A DNA stretch of 64,000 nt from Mytilisepta virgata (taxonomy: Eukaryota > Mollusca > Bivalvia > Mytilida > Mytilidae): NCBI GenBank assembly GCA_028015205.1, contig CM051521.1, forward strand, positions 106,554,513 to 106,618,512, read 5' to 3'. The notes under the pieces were generated by a model. It ran no database searches. It was not told the origin of the DNA and worked only from the letters and a program-made list of their open reading frames with translations. Shown piece after piece: positions 60,790-64,000 of the stretch. Position numbers and translations under genes: made by a program. Each line of letters begins with the position of its first letter. Position 1 is the stretch's first letter.

Positions 60790-61825
60790 AAACAAGACTG
60801 GACACACTACATGTCTCGCTTGAGTATGCGCATGGTCACAGAATAATGATTATCTGATACCCGACATTGCAAGTTAAAGGAAAATGCGTTAAAAGAAATA
60901 GTAATGGTCAGGCGATAATTTGTCTGAAAAATCTCATGCATGTCATTCAAGCCTAAAACTGTGTCCAAGGAGAGCTGACAGGTCTCAGACTGGTATGTAC
61001 CCACCAAAAACTATCTACAGACCAAAAATTGCTGGGTCTATATAATACATTTATAACATTTGTTGAGAAATGGACTTATTTGTTAAAATGGGACAAGAGT
61101 CACTGAAGCCTGAAATTGAGGTCAGCTACAGAAAAATGGACTTACTCATGAAAATGTGTCTCACCCACTAAGCACTATCTATAGACCAAATATGGTTGGT
61201 TTATGTATTGCAGTTGCTAAGAAATGGATATTATCCCAAAACGTGAAACAAGTCAGTCAAGCATGAAATAGAGGTAAGGTGTCAGATGTTAAAGTGGTAT
61301 ATACTAAGAACTTCTATCAAGTATATACTAAGAATTTCTATCAAATCAGTCAAGCATGAAATTGAGGTCAAAGTCCCGAGACAGGTGTCAGACTTGCATG
61401 TACCCACCAAGAACTATCAATAGACCAAATATGGTGGGTCTAGGTATTACATTTCTGAGAAATGGACTGAATCACGGTCAAAAGGCAGGTGTCAGACTGA
61501 CATGTACCCACCAAGAACTATCTATAGACCAAATATGGTTGACCTAGGTATTACAGTTGCTGAGAAATGGATTAAACCAAGAAACTTGGATGTAAATTTT
61601 ACATTTATGTTTATGAAGTCAGTGAACCATGAAAATGAGGTCAGGGTCACAAGACAAGTATACTGTGGCAAACCTTTTACGATAAGCTAGTGTGGACCAT
61701 AAATCTTAACTGTAGGTATTACATATCCAAAGTTATTAAAGTTTTAAAAAAAGTTATGCTGCCGCCACCAGAAAGTAATACCTATATCTCGCCTTTCGCA
61801 ACTTTTCGTTGCAGGTGAGACAAAA
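60790..61825 (+). mobile_element. F4 hairpin-ended tandem repeat (tentative)
   Basis: The interior 60960-61640 holds about four diverged units with 'TGTACCCACCAAGAACTATC', 'ATAGACCAAATATGGTTG', 'TTGCTGAGAAATGGA' and 'AGTCAAGCATGAAATTGAGG'. The right end at 61787-61820 is an imperfect hairpin, TCTCGCCT..GCAAC and GTTGCAGGTGAGA, followed by CAAAA. The left part has 'CATGTCTCGCTTG' at about 60811, a weak inverted match to it. The boundary on the left is not firm. Relics of the same unit appear near 24480-25330 and 35590-35790. Confidence 0.55.
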
Positions 61826-62128
61826 ATGACGACGTAATCGGAAGTGATTGCCAACTGGGCAATCAAATCGATTCTTTATGGAACTTAATCGTTCCACAAA
61901 GTGGTCACCGAGGTGATGATATGTCTCTCTGATATATATCTTATCACAATTCATACAGACAATTGCGTAAAACAAATTTTGATATGTAAATTTAAATCTA
62001 TTTTGAAAATTGTTGTCAGGGCCATAGATTTCATTAGTCTGCAAAGTATCATGGCATATCACACATTTGGACCTTTTACATGGCCTAGTCCCGCAGTAGT
62101 CAGCGTTGTCTGTGGACTTTATACTTTA
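61790..62128 (-). pseudogene. GIY-YIG endonuclease relic of a retroelement
   Basis: After a stop at about 62128 the minus strand encodes a Cys-rich lead (ADYCGTRPCKRSKCVICHDT) and then NLFYAIVCMNCDKIYIRET...HFVERL...PVGNHF. This has the shape of the GIY-YIG nuclease module at the C-terminus of Penelope-like elements and some related reverse transcriptases. The usual YIGET is YIRET here, so the catalytic-motif Gly is lost. No RT domain is present beside it, and the 3' end runs into the F4 terminus. A dead fragment; an alternative source is a host gene of the same nuclease family, which I consider less likely. Confidence 0.7.
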
Positions 62129-62164
62129 TTTAAAAATAGAAAAATTTTGTTGTAATACTAAGAA

Positions 62165-62870
62165 AAGAACTTATCAAGATGAATTAAAAGAAAAAATCAT
62201 AATTACAATCAACAGAAAAATAAAAAAATTTACATATAAAGCCAAATTTTTTGGCCCCTTTAACACCTTATATTTTGTGCCCATAACAGATAGGAGAAAT
62301 CTATTGACATACTACTAAATAGTTAATCATGATTAATTAGAAGAAAAAAATCCCCATTAAAATCGGACGGAGAATAACAATTTTAGGTGTGCTGCATAAT
62401 CGCTAATTTTATCCCTTTTAGTGCTGTAACAAAGAAAGTTAAATGCCTTAAGTACCTTTAATTGTATTTTTTATGATATACCATTTTAAAAAAGAAAACT
62501 TCAAAATCGGGTATGAAATAAGAAAGTTTAGAAAATTAAGGTGTGTCCCTTTTTTGGCCCTGTATATCTGATAATGTTATGAGATAGTTAAAAACAGATT
62601 GGAAGGAATTATTCCCTTTGGCGAATTAAACTGTTGTGATGCCAATACTCTGCACTGCTAGTTTGATAATCTTCGTTCATCGAAAATGCCAGTGCTGGAG
62701 TAAAAAACTCTGACTGACCTCACAAAGAAACATTAGGGGCCAGATTTCCAAATCCTAATTGTATTTCTTATAGAGGACCATTGTGGTAAAATACTATTAA
62801 GGATACATTCAATAGAATGTCTAAGGATGCCAATACCATTATACAACTGCAAATATTCACGGTCCTCGGT
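62165..62870 (-). mobile_element. F3 relic
   Basis: Diverged copy of F3 in the 52283 orientation: 'AAGATGAATTAAAAGAAAAA' units at 62175-62400, 'TAAGGTGTGTCCCTTTTTTGG' near 62540 and a degenerate right end 'CAACTGCAAATATTCACGGTC' near 62845. The left end is not identified; it may have been lost where the GIY-YIG relic begins. Confidence 0.65.
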
Positions 62871-63170
62871 CCTGGATACCTGCATGATTTCTTGTACATT
62901 TCTGTTCTGTAATTTGGGACATACAGTTGAATCACGTTGTCTCAAAATCACTTGAGTCGAAATTTTGCTTATGTCAACCTTTTTTCTGATCCAGAGCAGA
63001 CGAAAATATAATCTATGTATTTTTATTCCTTTTGTCTCAAAATTTGATCTGTCGTAATTTCGGGTGTGTCGAAGTGACATTACGTATCCAGAAAATATGA
63101 TTAGTGCAAATTAAACTTGTCAAATCGAATTCATTAATCATCTGTATACAGAAACCAAATATACACACCT

Positions 63171-63384
63171 ATTACTGTAAATTCAGAAATTATTACGTGC
63201 ATTTATTATTGTGATTTTGTCATTTTAGACCAAAATGCAATTTTAATTTTTGCGATATTGAGAAAAATCCAGATTCAATCATATAAAAAATTCCAAAATG
63301 CGAGTTTGAATTATTGCGAGGACAACCGTGTCACATTTTTCGCAATAATAAAAACATCGCAACAATTTCCGAATTTACAGTAAT
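63171..63384. mobile_element. 214-bp MITE, TA-flanked
   Basis: Inverted ends of 21 bp with one mismatch: ATTACTGTAAATTCAGAAATT (63171-63191) and its complement at 63364-63384. Read with TA as target duplication, the repeat proper starts CTGTAAATTC. This fits a Tc1/mariner-type non-autonomous element. The interior is rich in 'TTGCGA'/'TCGCAA' and itself partly palindromic. Confidence 0.8.
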
Positions 63385-63529
63385 CAGTAACATGTGGGGA
63401 ATCGATGCCAGAAATGTTGTTCCATGCAAATTATGTTTTTATGAAAATCTTGTTTCAACTTAAAAGTTTGTTAAAATATTCATTATTAGGTTGTTAAAAT
63501 TGAACAATATTGTAGATTTAGTAATAACT

Positions 63530-64000
63530 AGAGATCATGTGTCTGTAAGACATGGATGTCCCCTCGTCCTGAACATAGAATTCATTTATAATTGGAAATC
63601 ATTTTGAGAATTATTTTAAATACATGAAAATTTCATAATATATCCTGGTTAAATCTACTTTTACCTCATTAAAAATAATGAATCCACAATACTAAATTCT
63701 GTTTCTGACATAAGGATCCAAACATTAAAATTCAATGGAGTAACTGAAGCATGAAATGTAAGTCATTTGGACTTATATGTTGATGATCTGTGTTGAACTA
63801 AAGATGATTGTAGTCGTAAAATATCAATGATATATCATCACATGTTTTAATAAATAGATTAAAATACTAAAATTTAATCAGATTCACTCTACAATAAAAT
63901 GTAGGTCATAGTGACTAAAATGAAGCTGAGCTGTGTTGTACTATATAAGATGGTTGTAATTGTGAAATATCATTAATACATCACCATAGGTTCTTTAATA
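63530..64000 (+). repeat. Left part of another tandem-unit repeat, cut by window end
   Basis: Starts 'ACTAGAGATCATGTGTCTGT' with a small stem TGTCT/AGACA, in the manner of the F1/F2 left ends. From 63700 on it repeats a roughly 170-bp unit ('GAACTAAAGATGATTGTAGTC' resembles 'GTACTATATAAGATGGTTGTA'; 'AAATATCAATGATATATCATCA' resembles 'AAATATCATTAATACATCACCA'). The right end is outside the window. Confidence 0.5.

Noticed and set aside
1..64000. CRISPR array or bacterial defence island
   Set aside because: The tandem arrays have no unique spacers of constant size between identical repeats, and the window has eukaryotic introns and retroelements.

Overview
The window looks like nuclear DNA of a bivalve mollusc, probably a mussel-type genome. 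This is an inference from very AT-rich non-coding sequence, introns with GT/AG borders, a metazoan SOCS gene, a CLEC16A orthologue, a tRNA-derived SINE and dense hairpin-ended repeats. There are no bacterial operons, Shine-Dalgarno-led genes or CRISPR arrays. Most of the short open frames are chance or lie inside repeats.

Layout. 1-13462 has no gene I can support; it holds a large tandem-unit repeat (5105-6898), two minisatellites (7624-7952, 8031-8270) and a 63-nt hairpin (9220-9282). 13463-18372 is a complete LTR-to-LTR Ty3/gypsy-type retrotransposon on the minus strand. Its two 635-bp LTRs look identical, its pol is ordered protease-integrase-RT, and most of RT and all of RNase H are deleted. 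20008-20745 (+) is an uninterrupted SOCS2/CISH-like gene (SH2 plus SOCS box) with STAT-type sites upstream. 22645-23468 is an inverted-repeat element.

30388-50003 (-) is the 3' part of a CLEC16A (ema/gop-1) orthologue. I could place five consecutive exons (49883-50003, 45747-45789, 42239-42347, 40965-41244, 30388-31364). Their phases join without a break into 510 codons including the stop. The 5' part of the gene lies beyond 64000, so 50004-64000 is probably intron. The introns are full of repeats: SINEs with a Tc1 relic between them, TTAA-flanked elements, palindromes and many copies of the hairpin-ended family.

The most unusual feature is a set of unrelated-sequence repeat families (called F1, F2, F3 and, less surely, F4) built alike. 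A short terminal motif is repeated inverted at the far end, where it forms one arm of a 28-34 nt palindromic hairpin, and the interior consists of swappable, often tandem, units. F1 and F2 share the same geometry: a 7-bp stem with an AA loop at one end and a 31-nt hairpin followed by AAAA at the other. This resembles non-autonomous Helentron/HINE rolling-circle elements, but no helicase or Rep gene is present here to prove it.
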